Assembly (NCBI GenBank): GCA_016928055.1
Contig: JAFGLM010000033.1
Location: 1 to 64,000, forward strand
Direction: 5' to 3'
DNA from: Gammaproteobacteria bacterium
GTDB lineage: Bacteria > Pseudomonadota > Gammaproteobacteria > HTCC5015
DNA length: 64,000 bases
Below the pieces are notes generated by a model that saw only the letters and a list, made by a program, of their open reading frames with translations, did not search any database and was not told the DNA's origin. The translations under genes were made by a program, and so were the position numbers. Every line of letters starts with the position of its first letter. The stretch's first letter is position 1. This document shows, in pieces, positions 47,448 to 56,472 of this stretch.

Positions 47448-47897
47448 TCATGATGAACGTTTTGTCTGCAACCAGAAAGTTACCGGGCCATCATTGATAA
47501 GAGCAACTTGCATATCAGCGCCAAATTCGCCTGTTTGCGGTTTCAAACCCTGAGCCGCTACATAATCTACCAACAGGCTGAAAAGTCGTTGCCCGGTTTG
47601 CGGATCCGCCGCCGGGTGAAAACTGGGTCGCATACCCTTGTCCGTATCGGCGGCCAGTGTAAATTGCGGTACCAACAACACCCCGCCATGAATATCGGCC
47701 ACGCTCAGATTCATTTTGTCGGCGGTGTCGCCGAATACCCGGTAACCGCAAATCCTCTCTGCGAGGCGCTCCGCGTCAAGCTCGGTATCGCTATTTTCGA
47801 CTGCAATCAGAACCAGCAAACCGGCGTCGATCTGTGCGATACAAATATTATTGACTTCAACCCGCGCTGAGCTCACTCGCTGAATTAAGCCAATCAT
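47448..47897 (-). CDS. dtd: D-aminoacyl-tRNA deacylase
   Basis: Dtd hydrolyses D-amino acids mischarged on tRNA. The 149-residue product matches DTD along its length: MIGLIQRVSSARVEV, RVFGDTADKMNLSV, and the cross-subunit motif NDGPVTFWL. The conserved SQFTLAAD block reads PQFTLAADT here, so the Ser before Gln is Pro; the Thr and the Gly-Pro motif are intact. It lies at the head of the his-tat gene run. Confidence 0.93.
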   Translation of the reverse strand: MIGLIQRVSSARVEVNNICIAQIDAGLLVLIAVENSDTELDAERLAERICGYRVFGDTADKMNLSVADIHGGVLLVPQFTLAADTDKGMRPSFHPAADPQTGQRLFSLLVDYVAAQGLKPQTGEFGADMQVALINDGPVTFWLQTKRSS

Positions 47898-48074
47898 AAC
47901 TTTGGTTCCATACTCTGTTTGTGATCCCCGGCGTCGATTTCGAAAAGTGAAACTGCGCGCTATTTACCGGGATTTGTCCGGAAAAGGCAAGTTACCATCG
48001 ATTTTTTCAAGGATACCTCCGATTGAGTCACTTTGTGACCCGCATATTGGAATCCTACAGGCCCATGCAAAATT

Positions 48075-48092
48075 TGTAAGATTTTTCCTACA
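48075..48092 (+). promoter_or_regulatory. GacA-type upstream activating sequence
   Basis: TGTAAG-N6-CCTACA differs by one base from the GacA consensus TGTAAG-N6-CTTACA. It lies about 60 bp before the predicted start of a GGA-rich RNA, which is where GacA boxes sit ahead of rsmY-type genes. A TATGAG hexamer at 48132-48137 is a plausible -10 element. Confidence 0.65.
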
Positions 48093-48143
48093 AGCTATTC
48101 AGCCAATGCACAATATCCTTCGACATCCCCCTATGAGATTCTT

Positions 48144-48331
48144 CAGTCGTCCAAAAAGGATACTGGATCAGGAAAAAGGATTTTCGCAAGGAAGGAAATG
48201 GACCCTCGCAGGATGCGGGGTTAAGTCAGGGATCGACTTAGCAGGAAGCAAAAGGATGCTCAACGTCACCTAAAATAGCCAGGATGGTTATTTGAGAACC
48301 CCGGCGGGAAATCACCGCCGGGGTTTTTTTT
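48144..48331 (+). ncRNA. CsrB/RsmY/RsmZ-like regulatory RNA that sequesters CsrA/RsmA
   Basis: These RNAs titrate the translational repressor CsrA/RsmA through GGA motifs in hairpin loops. I count twelve GGA triplets between 48158 and 48284 (48158, 48165, 48171, 48178, 48190, 48194, 48200, 48211, 48230, 48244, 48254, 48282), plus one in the terminator. Several lie in loops: a 6-bp stem 48204-48209/48215-48220 with loop AGGAT; TAAGTC/GACTTA (48222-48227/48235-48240) with loop AGGGATC; AGCA/TGCT (48247-48250/48257-48260) with loop AAAGGA; TAGCC/GGTTA (48276-48280/48286-48290) with loop AGGAT. A strong terminator ends it and a GacA-like box precedes it. The 5' end is an estimate. Only overlapping spurious frames are coding here. 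Confidence 0.8.
48297..48331 (+). terminator. Strong intrinsic terminator of the GGA-rich RNA
   Basis: The 11-bp stem AACCCCGGCGG with CCGCCGGGGTT, 7-nt loop and eight Ts form a textbook rightward terminator. No recognisable + strand protein gene precedes it, which supports a non-coding transcript. Confidence 0.92.
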
Positions 48332-48552
48332 GCTCAAAAATGCCCTCATAGCGCATTTTTATCTGATTTTGTACTACAAACCCTCCACTATCCGGGCACT
48401 GTTGTAATCTATACATTGAACGCCAACCCCCCGATGCTATGCTTGCTGACACTATTTTCAGCATAACTAATGATGTCGCCGAACCAGTATACAGTCAGGA
48501 CACGACCCGCTAATCGAGACCGCTGAGATTTTTTTCTTACAGAGAAAATAGA

Positions 48553-49257
48553 GTGAACATGCAACCTGATACCAGCAATATCGCTATTCCAATCATACCG
48601 GGCCTTGGCATTCGTATCGCAAAAATTGCTGATTTGGTCGGCGGCAAAAAAAACCTCGCCAAAGCCATCGGCATATCGGAATCACAGCTTTACCGCTATA
48701 TATCCGGCGATAGCCATCCCACTGTCGAGCCACTGGCTGCAATAGCCCGCTGCGGCAGTGTACGCCTGGACTGGTTGGTTCTGGGTGAGGGCCCTACCGG
48801 AATCATTCCGGAAATCAATGACCCCGGCGCTGGGTACAACGATCAACCCAATTTTGTACAGATCGAAGAATACATTGATGACGGCATCAATACCGTCAAT
48901 TTATCAACCAGCGATCTGGGTAAATTTTTATTTAATCAGTTGTGGTTGGTAAACGCCGGACTGAATATCGAGCACTTGCGACTGATAAGGGCGCACGGCG
49001 ATGCCATGGCACCCACTATCGATAACGGCGATTTGATGATAGTCGATGTCACTCAGACAAAATTTAACGGCGATGCGATTTACTTATTACGTATAGACAC
49101 CCGATTGCTGATCGCAAAAAGAATTCAGCACACGGCGGATAATGGTCTGGTCATCGTCAATGATAATCCAGCCTATCGTGATCAACATATCGCACACGAC
49201 CAAAAAGATTCGCTCGATATCGCGGGCAAAATAGTCTGGGCCGGCGGCCTGGTCTAA
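48553..49257 (+). CDS. XRE-family regulator with S24 (LexA/CI-like) domain lacking the catalytic Ser
   Basis: The 234-residue protein has an N-terminal helix-turn-helix (about 17-70; KNLAKAIGISESQLYRYISG) and a C-terminal S24 peptidase-like domain (about 120-230). In this domain the usual GDSMxPT reads GDAMAPT, so the catalytic Ser position (151) is Ala, while the Lys of the dyad is kept in LLIAKRIQ (K189). Self-cleavage, and therefore SOS-type inactivation, is not expected. The start is GTG 48553 or ATG 48559. Its target is unknown; it is not near phage genes. Confidence 0.85.
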   Translation: MNMQPDTSNIAIPIIPGLGIRIAKIADLVGGKKNLAKAIGISESQLYRYISGDSHPTVEPLAAIARCGSVRLDWLVLGEGPTGIIPEINDPGAGYNDQPNFVQIEEYIDDGINTVNLSTSDLGKFLFNQLWLVNAGLNIEHLRLIRAHGDAMAPTIDNGDLMIVDVTQTKFNGDAIYLLRIDTRLLIAKRIQHTADNGLVIVNDNPAYRDQHIAHDQKDSLDIAGKIVWAGGLV

Positions 49258-50720
49258 TCCCGCCAAAAATCAGGGGTAAATAGTACCAGCAAGGTAAAAA
49301 TTTCCAGGCGTCCCAGTAGCATTCCGGCACATAACAACCATTTAGCGAAATCGTTCAGCCCCGCATAGTTTTTTCCAACTTCCCCCAGACCTGGCCCTAA
49401 ATTGTTCAAACAGGCAGCCACCGCCGAAAACGCCGTGATCTGATCCATACCAGCCAACATAAGCAATAAAAGCATGCCACAAAAAACAGCTACATAAGCA
49501 GCAAAAAATCCCCACACCGCTTCGATAATACGTTCATCCAGATGCATGTGGCCCATCTTGATATTGAGTTGCGCGCGTGGATGAACCAGGCGTTTTAATT
49601 CACGTATACCCTGTTTTAATAACAATAAGAATCTGACGACTTTAATACCGCCGCCTGTTGAACCGGAACAACCACCAATAATACTGACAAAAATCAGAAT
49701 AACCGGCAAAAATCCCGGCCACTCATAATAGTTGGCAGTAGTAAATCCAGTGGTGGTACCGATGGATATTGCCTGAAAAATACCATTCCAGAAAGCCGTA
49801 CTAAAATCTTTGTCAACACGCGCAATGAACAGATAGGAAACAGCAATAATGGTGGTTAAGATGAGTATTATTAAATAAGCCTTAATCTCAGCATCCTGCA
49901 AAAAGGGCTTTAAACTCAACTTACGCGCTGCCAGAAAATGGAGCCCAAAGTTCATACCGGATAGCAACATAAAAACCACACAAACCATTTCGATTGCATG
50001 GCTGTTAAAATACCCGATGCTGGCATCATGGGTTGAAAATCCTCCAATTGATACGGTTGAAAAAGCATGACATATCGCATCAAAAAAACTCATGCCCGCC
50101 AGCCAATAAGCCAACATACAGGCAATTGTTAATCCCAGATAAATATACCAAAGCGCCTTGGCAGTTTCGGCAATTCGTGGCGTCAGTTTACTGTCTTTTA
50201 CAGGCCCGGGGGTTTCGGCTCGATACAGTTGCATGCCACCAACTCCCAACATAGGCAAAATCGCAACCGCCAGAACAATAATACCCATGCCGCCAACCCA
50301 TTGCAGCCATTGTCGGTAAAACAATAATGATTCCGGCAAACTATCCAGGCCAACGATGACATTCGCACCGGTGGTGGTCAGCCCTGAAAAACTTTCGAAT
50401 GCTGCATCAGTAAACGACAGTGAAACTGCCGGAGACAAAAAAAACGGCATAGCACCAAACAAACCCAACAAAGTCCAGAACAATACCACCACGATAAAGC
50501 CATCTCGCAATCGTAACTCTTCCGTCTTCTTGCGCACCGGCAACCACAACAACAATCCGATTGATATCGTAATGAGAGTGGCATAAGCGAAAGACAGCAA
50601 CTCGCCGTCACTGTGCAACCAGGAAACGATCAATGGCGGCATCATTCCGCTACTAAAAACAATCAGTAGCAGTCCGAAGATTCTTTGGATACTTTGGTAT
50701 TGCAAAGAGAAGCTCCACAA
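49254..50720 (-). CDS. trkH: Trk potassium uptake channel subunit
   Basis: TrkH is the ion-conducting membrane subunit. The 488-residue product has many hydrophobic segments and the K+-filter repeats with conserved Gly, in TTTGANVI, FSTVSIGGFSTHD, GTTTGFTTANY and NLGPGLGEVG. It lies 5 bp after trkA. Its 3' end overlaps the convergent regulator by 4 bp. Confidence 0.95.
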   Translation of the reverse strand: MWSFSLQYQSIQRIFGLLLIVFSSGMMPPLIVSWLHSDGELLSFAYATLITISIGLLLWLPVRKKTEELRLRDGFIVVVLFWTLLGLFGAMPFFLSPAVSLSFTDAAFESFSGLTTTGANVIVGLDSLPESLLFYRQWLQWVGGMGIIVLAVAILPMLGVGGMQLYRAETPGPVKDSKLTPRIAETAKALWYIYLGLTIACMLAYWLAGMSFFDAICHAFSTVSIGGFSTHDASIGYFNSHAIEMVCVVFMLLSGMNFGLHFLAARKLSLKPFLQDAEIKAYLIILILTTIIAVSYLFIARVDKDFSTAFWNGIFQAISIGTTTGFTTANYYEWPGFLPVILIFVSIIGGCSGSTGGGIKVVRFLLLLKQGIRELKRLVHPRAQLNIKMGHMHLDERIIEAVWGFFAAYVAVFCGMLLLLMLAGMDQITAFSAVAACLNNLGPGLGEVGKNYAGLNDFAKWLLCAGMLLGRLEIFTLLVLFTPDFWRD

Positions 50721-50725
50721 TTGCC

Positions 50726-52099
50726 TTAGATAAAACCAACATCCACCTGGAACAGACGTTCCACTTCAGCAATACATTTTTTATCGGTCAGAAACAAAAT
50801 CAGGTGATCGCCCGGCTCAACAACAACGTCCTTTTGCAGGATCAATACTTCTTCGCCTCTGACGACAGCGCCGATTGTGCTGCCGGGCGGCAAATCCAGT
50901 TCATCAACCAGACGGCCCACTACTTTTGAAGTGCGGCTGTCACCATGTGCAACCGCTTCTATTGCCTCAGCCGCTCCACGGCGTAGAGAGTGCACCGCCA
51001 CCACATCACCACGACGCACATGCGCCAGCAATGTGCCAATGGTTGCCTGGCGAGGTGAAATAACCACATCAATTTCGCTATCCTGAATTAAATCAACATA
51101 AGCCGGACTGTTAACGATACACATCACCACACCCGCGCCCATGCGCTTTGCCAGCATTGCCGAGAGAATATTGGTTTCATCGTTATCGGTGACACCACAA
51201 AAAATATCCATGCGATGAATATTTTCTTCGTTGAGTAACTCTTCGTCCGACGCGACACCACGCAAGACGATTGTTTTGTCCAGTTGTTCTGATAATTCGC
51301 GCACGCGATCTTTATTGAGCTCAATCAATTTCACCTGGTATTTGTTTTCCAGCGTTTTCGCCAGACGGGCGCCAATATTTCCGCCACCGGCCAGCATGAT
51401 ATTTTTCACGGCCGTATCGAGCTGGCGCATTTCACTCAGTACTGCCCGAATGTCTTTCCTGGTTGCCAGGAAAAATACTTCATCATGAACATCAATAACC
51501 GTATCACCGGTCGGCACAATCGCCTTGCCTTTCCGGTAAATGGCAACAACTTTAGTGCGTATACCCGGCATGTGTTTTTTGAGCGTCCGTAACATTTGCC
51601 CGACCAACGGCGCGCCCGGATAAGTTTTCACGCCCACCAGTTGCACCTTGCCACCGGCAAAATCAAGCACCTGCAAAGCACCCTGAAATTCAATCAATCG
51701 CTCGATATGATCGGTCAGAATTTGTTCAGGGCTGATTAAAACATCGATAGGTGTTGCTAACCGATCAAATAATTGCGGCTCGGTCTGATATTCGGAAGAA
51801 CGTATGCGTGCAATCTTGGTGGGGATACGAAATAGTGTGTAGGCAACCTGACAGGCAACCATATTGGTTTCGTCGCTGGAAGTTACTGCGATCAGCATAT
51901 CAGCGTCTTCAGCGCCGGCGGCGCGCAAGGTACCGGGATGCGAACCCACACCGTGAACCGTTTTGATATCGAGACGATCCTGTAAATCACGCAAGCGATA
52001 AACGTCGGTATCAATCACGCTGATATCGTTGTTTTCACCGGCCAGTATATTGGCAATCGAAGTGCCGACCGCACCTGCCCCAAGGATAATAATTTTCAT
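50726..52099 (-). CDS. trkA: Trk system potassium transporter TrkA
   Basis: TrkA is the cytoplasmic NAD-binding gating ring of the Trk channel. The 457-residue product has two RCK N-terminal halves with the Rossmann patterns GAGAVGTSIANIL (residue 7) and GGGNIGARLAKTL (about residue 240), each followed by a TrkA-C segment. It is 115 bp from rsmB, and trkA-rsmB-fmt-def is an order I recall from Pseudomonas. Confidence 0.96.
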   Translation of the reverse strand: MKIIILGAGAVGTSIANILAGENNDISVIDTDVYRLRDLQDRLDIKTVHGVGSHPGTLRAAGAEDADMLIAVTSSDETNMVACQVAYTLFRIPTKIARIRSSEYQTEPQLFDRLATPIDVLISPEQILTDHIERLIEFQGALQVLDFAGGKVQLVGVKTYPGAPLVGQMLRTLKKHMPGIRTKVVAIYRKGKAIVPTGDTVIDVHDEVFFLATRKDIRAVLSEMRQLDTAVKNIMLAGGGNIGARLAKTLENKYQVKLIELNKDRVRELSEQLDKTIVLRGVASDEELLNEENIHRMDIFCGVTDNDETNILSAMLAKRMGAGVVMCIVNSPAYVDLIQDSEIDVVISPRQATIGTLLAHVRRGDVVAVHSLRRGAAEAIEAVAHGDSRTSKVVGRLVDELDLPPGSTIGAVVRGEEVLILQKDVVVEPGDHLILFLTDKKCIAEVERLFQVDVGFI

Positions 52100-52214
52100 A
52101 GAAGCTCTGCCACGTCGGTTTACTAATTTGATTACTGCGTCGCAAGGCTACCGATTATACCGGCCTTATCTAACCCGGACGATGTTTGTTTAAAAATTTG
52201 CCGGATATTATTGC

Positions 52215-53558
52215 CTATCCACGTTTAACCAGTTTCGCGTAATAGAAACCGTCTCTTTCCAGACTACCGGTTAAAATCTGCGTACCGACCTTGCATTCAA
52301 CCGACTGCGGAATGGTTACGCCGGACGCCTCTGCATCGATTGTTTCGGTTAAAAACGCCAGAATCTGTTGCTCATTCTCGGCTTTAAACACAGAGCAGGT
52401 GCAATAAATCATGATTCCACCGGGGGCCAGCGTTTTCCATAACGACCGTAGCAAACGCGCCTGCCGATCAACAAGTGCATCAATATCCGTCGGTCTTCTC
52501 AATAATTGAATGTCCGGATGGCGCCGTATAACACCACTGGCGGAACAGGGTGCATCCAGCAAAATCCTTTGAAAAGGCCGCCCATCCCACCAGCTTGCAA
52601 GCTCCACCGCATCCGCAATACTGAGCTCAACGGGTGCATTCGCATAGCCCAGCCGTTGCAGATTATCAGTTATTTTTGCGACTCTGGCCGCATCAATTTC
52701 CACCGCTACCAGCTGAGCCAATTCAGGCTGGCATTCCAGCATATGCGTGGTTTTACCGCCAGGCGCTGCACAGGCATCCAGTACGCGCTGGCCCTTCTCT
52801 ATTTCAAGTAAGGGAGCCGCCCACTGCGCCGCTGCGTCCTGAATCGAAAACCATCCCTGCTCAAAGCCGGGCAATTCTTTGACATCACAGGCATTTATAA
52901 GCCGTACCGCCATAGGTTGTTCACTTACCGCGACAGCGCTCAGGCCCGCCTCGGCCAGCTGTGCCAAATAGGCATCACGGCCAATCTGAGCGTGGTTAAC
53001 GCGTATCACCATCGGCGCCTGCTGCGAGTTTGCCTGTAGAAGTGCCTGCCAGTGCTGTGGCCAATCCTGTCGTAACAGCTTAATAATCCAATCAGCTGCG
53101 TTGTAACGTGCCGAGTCGGATTGCAGCAGTGCTACGCCCGCTAACTGCTCGCGCTGACGCTGATATCCGCGCAGGACTGCATTCAATAAGCCTTTCGCCC
53201 AGGATTTTCCCAGCATTACGGCGGTGTTAACGGTTTCCGATACAACGGCGTATTCAGGCACGCGGTGATGCTGCAATTGAAATAATCCCATCATAATAAG
53301 CAGCAGCAAGTCCTGATCTTTCGCTTTAACGGGATGTTTGAGTAAAAGTTTTGTCAGCGCCTGCAAGTGGAAATAGTGTCGCAAAACACCGTAAGACAGC
53401 GCCTTTATCAAAGATCGATTGTTTTCAGCAACAACGGTTTTGGTATTTTCTTTCAGTGTCTGGTCAAGGCTATGTCGATGCTCGATCACCGCCAGTAATA
53501 CCTTTAACGCCAGTATTCTTGGGTTATCAGTAAACGAATTTTTTTCAGGACTAATCAT
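52215..53558 (-). CDS. rsmB: 16S rRNA (cytosine(967)-C(5))-methyltransferase
   Basis: RsmB methylates C967 of 16S rRNA. The 447-residue product has an N-terminal NusB-like helical domain (about 15-145) and a SAM domain with DACAAPGGKTTHMLE, then the catalytic pair LDAPCSASGVIRRHPDI and IYCTCSVF. Its start codon overlaps the fmt stop by one base, so translation is coupled. Confidence 0.95.
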   Translation of the reverse strand: MISPEKNSFTDNPRILALKVLLAVIEHRHSLDQTLKENTKTVVAENNRSLIKALSYGVLRHYFHLQALTKLLLKHPVKAKDQDLLLLIMMGLFQLQHHRVPEYAVVSETVNTAVMLGKSWAKGLLNAVLRGYQRQREQLAGVALLQSDSARYNAADWIIKLLRQDWPQHWQALLQANSQQAPMVIRVNHAQIGRDAYLAQLAEAGLSAVAVSEQPMAVRLINACDVKELPGFEQGWFSIQDAAAQWAAPLLEIEKGQRVLDACAAPGGKTTHMLECQPELAQLVAVEIDAARVAKITDNLQRLGYANAPVELSIADAVELASWWDGRPFQRILLDAPCSASGVIRRHPDIQLLRRPTDIDALVDRQARLLRSLWKTLAPGGIMIYCTCSVFKAENEQQILAFLTETIDAEASGVTIPQSVECKVGTQILTGSLERDGFYYAKLVKRG

Positions 53559-54502
53559 TAACCCAATTTGTCACCGCAAATCCTGTGCGCATGAATAAAA
53601 TCAGCGCAACTTATCATGCGTGCTCCCGGTAACTGCAACTCCATTACACTCAGTGCACCCCGGCCACAGGCGACATCTATACCTTGTTCAGTGGCCGCAA
53701 TGACTTCACCTGGGACCACACCCTTTGGAAGATGCGACACAACACCTTTCGCACGCCCTATGCGCAGAACCTGTCCCTGCCATTTGGTTTGTGCAATTGG
53801 CCACGGATTAAATGCTGACACCTTACAGAGCAGCTGCTCTGCAGTCTGCGACCAGTCTATCCAGGCTTCTTCTTTTTTTATCTTGTAGGCGTAACTGGCC
53901 AAATCATGTTGCTGTTGCTCACTTTGTAACGAGCCGTCGAGTAGTTGCGGCAACTTGTCAGCCAGCAGTCTGGCTGCCAATTCTGCCAGTCTCTCATGCA
54001 ATTCTGCCGAAGTTTCACCGGCGGCTATTTTCGTCGTCTCCTTCGCCAGTATTGCGCCGGTATCCAATCCCGTATCCATTTGCATCAGGGTGATTCCGGT
54101 TTCCACATCGCCGGCCAGAATGGCTCGTTGAATCGGCGCAGCACCGCGCCAGCGCGGTAATAGCGAAGCATGCAGGTTGACGCACCCACAACGCGGAATC
54201 GCGAGTATCTCTGCAGGCAGAAGCAGCCCATAGGCTGTCACCACCATCAGGTCAGGATGGTAGGCAGCCAACTGTTTTTTCGCTGCCGGGTCTCGCAGGG
54301 ATTCCGGTTGTTCAACCCGTAAACCCTGGTCCAGTGCCCAATGTTTGACCGGGCTGGCCGTTAGTATTTGACCCCGTCCCGCCTTGCGATCCGGCTGAGT
54401 GTAAACAGCACTTATCTCAACGCCTGCCGCCTGCAGATACTGCAGCGGCGGCAGGGCAAATTCGGGGGTACCGGCGTAAACAATGCGAGCGGATTCAGTC
54501 AT
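53558..54502 (-). CDS. fmt: Methionyl-tRNA formyltransferase
   Basis: Fmt formylates initiator Met-tRNA. Starting at MTESARIVYAGTPEFA (314 residues) fits the family; an ATG seven codons upstream is less likely. The folate and catalytic motifs are YGLLLPAEIL, VNLHASLLPRWRGAAPIQRAI, and the conserved Asp in QMDTGLDTG. It lies 47 bp downstream of def. Confidence 0.95.
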   Translation of the reverse strand: MTESARIVYAGTPEFALPPLQYLQAAGVEISAVYTQPDRKAGRGQILTASPVKHWALDQGLRVEQPESLRDPAAKKQLAAYHPDLMVVTAYGLLLPAEILAIPRCGCVNLHASLLPRWRGAAPIQRAILAGDVETGITLMQMDTGLDTGAILAKETTKIAAGETSAELHERLAELAARLLADKLPQLLDGSLQSEQQQHDLASYAYKIKKEEAWIDWSQTAEQLLCKVSAFNPWPIAQTKWQGQVLRIGRAKGVVSHLPKGVVPGEVIAATEQGIDVACGRGALSVMELQLPGARMISCADFIHAHRICGDKLG

Positions 54503-54549
54503 AACAGGCTCTTCGCCGGGCATTTAACCGTGTTGGATTCGATTCGAAA

Positions 54550-55080
54550 CTAAAGAACCTGGGGGCCGCCTGAAGACGGCGTTGTCTGTCGTTGTTCTTT
54601 TTCCAGCTTTTTACGGATACGTTGACGTTTAAGTGCAGACAGATAATCAACGAATAACCTGCCATCTAAATGGTCGATTTCGTGCTGGATACAAACCGCC
54701 AGTAACCCGTCGGCATCAAATTCAAGTGCCTGCCCATCGCGATTCAGTGCTTTAACCCGCACTTTTTCAGCACGACGTACCGTTTCAAAAAACCCCGGTA
54801 CTGATAAGCAGCCTTCCTGCATCTCTTCCTCACCCTCCTCAGCGAGGATCTCCGGATTAACCAAACATAGGGGATTCGAGTGATCCTCGCTGATATCGAT
54901 GACAACCAGGCGTTTATGCACGTTGACCTGTATCGCCGCCAGACCAATACCGGGGGCCGCATACATGGTCTCCAGCATATCGTCCGCCAACCGGCGAATA
55001 TCGTCATCGACCTGTTGCACCGGCTCACAAAGCTGCCGCAAGCGGGGATCGGGAAAATGCAAAATGTCTAGTATTGCCAT
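54550..55080 (-). CDS. def: Peptide deformylase
   Basis: Def removes the N-formyl group from nascent proteins. The 176-residue metalloprotease has all three motifs: [17 protein letters not shown], and QHEIDHLDG, which supply the Cys and two His metal ligands and the catalytic Glu. It begins the def-fmt-rsmB-trkA run, divergent from the LysM-protein gene. Confidence 0.96.
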   Translation of the reverse strand: MAILDILHFPDPRLRQLCEPVQQVDDDIRRLADDMLETMYAAPGIGLAAIQVNVHKRLVVIDISEDHSNPLCLVNPEILAEEGEEEMQEGCLSVPGFFETVRRAEKVRVKALNRDGQALEFDADGLLAVCIQHEIDHLDGRLFVDYLSALKRQRIRKKLEKEQRQTTPSSGGPQVL

Positions 55081-55229
55081 AGGTTTTAAAATATTATTCG
55101 CGTAGTTTTACAAATACCTTTCGTAAGACTATGATACTACTGAACTAATTGTCCGATATCAGTAAATCTATCGGCACTGATGAAAGTCTGGACAACACTT
55201 TGTTCGTCAAGTAACAACGGGGTTTGGAG

Positions 55230-56444
55230 ATGCACATTCGGGCACAGCTGATCGTTATCCCCCTCTGGGGCGCTATTTTAGCAGGTTCACTCTATTCCTG
55301 TTCCAGTAGTCCGGAAAAACAAGGCGGAGACTTCGGTTACGAGGAAGAGGGTCAGACCGCTGTATCGATTGCCGAACCTGAAACACCGCCGCCGCCGAAA
55401 AAACCGAGTGTGCGTATTGCCCTGCGTGATGATGTACCCGGTCGATATGTGGTTAAAAAAGGTGACACACTGTGGGATATCGCCAGTCTGTTTCTGCGCG
55501 ATCCCTGGCTATGGCCTGAAATCTGGTACTTTAATCCACAAATCAATAACCCCCACCTGATTTACCCCGGTGATATTCTGACACTGGTATATGTTGACGG
55601 ACAACCTCAGCTGCGATTAACGCGCGAGGACGGAACGCAAATCATCGAACCCAGCGTTCCAATCGGTATACCCAGCGAAAAACTGGATCCACGTATTCGC
55701 GCAGAAAGCCTTGCTCAGGCGATACCCACTATTCCGATTTCCGTTATCGAACCTTTTCTCAGTAAGCCTCGGGTAATTAGCAAGAAAGAACTCGAACAGG
55801 CGCCTTATATCGTCAGCAGCCTGGATCAACATCTTGTTAGTGCCGCCGGCAATACTGTCTACGCACGCAATCTGGATTACACCGATGACGTACGCTACAA
55901 CATTTTCCGTCCCGGCCGCGTTTTTAAAGACCCGAAAACCAATGAAATACTCGGTTATGAAACGACATTGGTAAGCGAAGCAAAACTGGTTAAAACCGGC
56001 GATCCGGCAACCATGCTGATCATGCGCAGCATTCGCGAAACACTGAACGGCGACCGAATTTTGCCTGCTGATAAAGGCCGTGTTAACTACAACTTTATCC
56101 CTAAACCTCCGACAACTGATGTTGAAGGTCAGATCATCGCGCTGATCGATGCCGTATCACAAACCGCGCAACGACAGATCGTGGTCATCAATCTGGGTGA
56201 GCGCCAGGGTATCGAGGTGGGCACGGTGCTGGCTATCGACCAGCAAGGCGCGGTCGTCAGAGACCCCTATGCACATGGCGGTACACGTTCAGTAAAATTG
56301 CCCGACCACAGAGCCGGTTTGTTGATGGTTTTTCGGGTTTTTGAACGTGTCAGCTACGGCCTGATTGTCGATTCGACGCGTGTGATTCGCATGTACGACA
56401 TGGTGCGTAACCCGGCATCATCGGCAGAAATTATTTCAAAATAA
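55230..56444 (+). CDS. Secreted LysM-domain protein, probable lipoprotein
   Basis: The ATG at 55230 gives 404 residues and is preceded by the ribosome site GGGGTTTGGAG; a TTG two codons earlier is an alternative. The N-terminus carries a lipoprotein-like signal with lipobox LYSC (Cys near 24). A LysM domain (about 70-125; YVVKKGDTLWDIASLFL) is followed by a beta-rich C-terminal region without known motifs. It faces def and precedes dprA, the neighbourhood I recall from Pseudomonas. Its specific role is unknown; LysM domains bind peptidoglycan. Confidence 0.85.
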   Translation: MHIRAQLIVIPLWGAILAGSLYSCSSSPEKQGGDFGYEEEGQTAVSIAEPETPPPPKKPSVRIALRDDVPGRYVVKKGDTLWDIASLFLRDPWLWPEIWYFNPQINNPHLIYPGDILTLVYVDGQPQLRLTREDGTQIIEPSVPIGIPSEKLDPRIRAESLAQAIPTIPISVIEPFLSKPRVISKKELEQAPYIVSSLDQHLVSAAGNTVYARNLDYTDDVRYNIFRPGRVFKDPKTNEILGYETTLVSEAKLVKTGDPATMLIMRSIRETLNGDRILPADKGRVNYNFIPKPPTTDVEGQIIALIDAVSQTAQRQIVVINLGERQGIEVGTVLAIDQQGAVVRDPYAHGGTRSVKLPDHRAGLLMVFRVFERVSYGLIVDSTRVIRMYDMVRNPASSAEIISK

Positions 56445-56472
56445 AAAATGCCGGATCCGGTAAATCGAAAGC

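Noticed and set aside
48027..48039. Palindrome GTCAC-TTT-GTGAC upstream of the RNA, considered as a CRP site
   Set aside because: The half-sites are in the wrong order and spacing for TGTGA-N6-TCACA.
47902..48273. A 123-codon + strand frame in the interval before the GGA-rich RNA
   Set aside because: Its residues show no recognisable domain, it has no Shine-Dalgarno, and it runs through the GacA-like box and the hairpin region; the RNA reading explains the sequence better.
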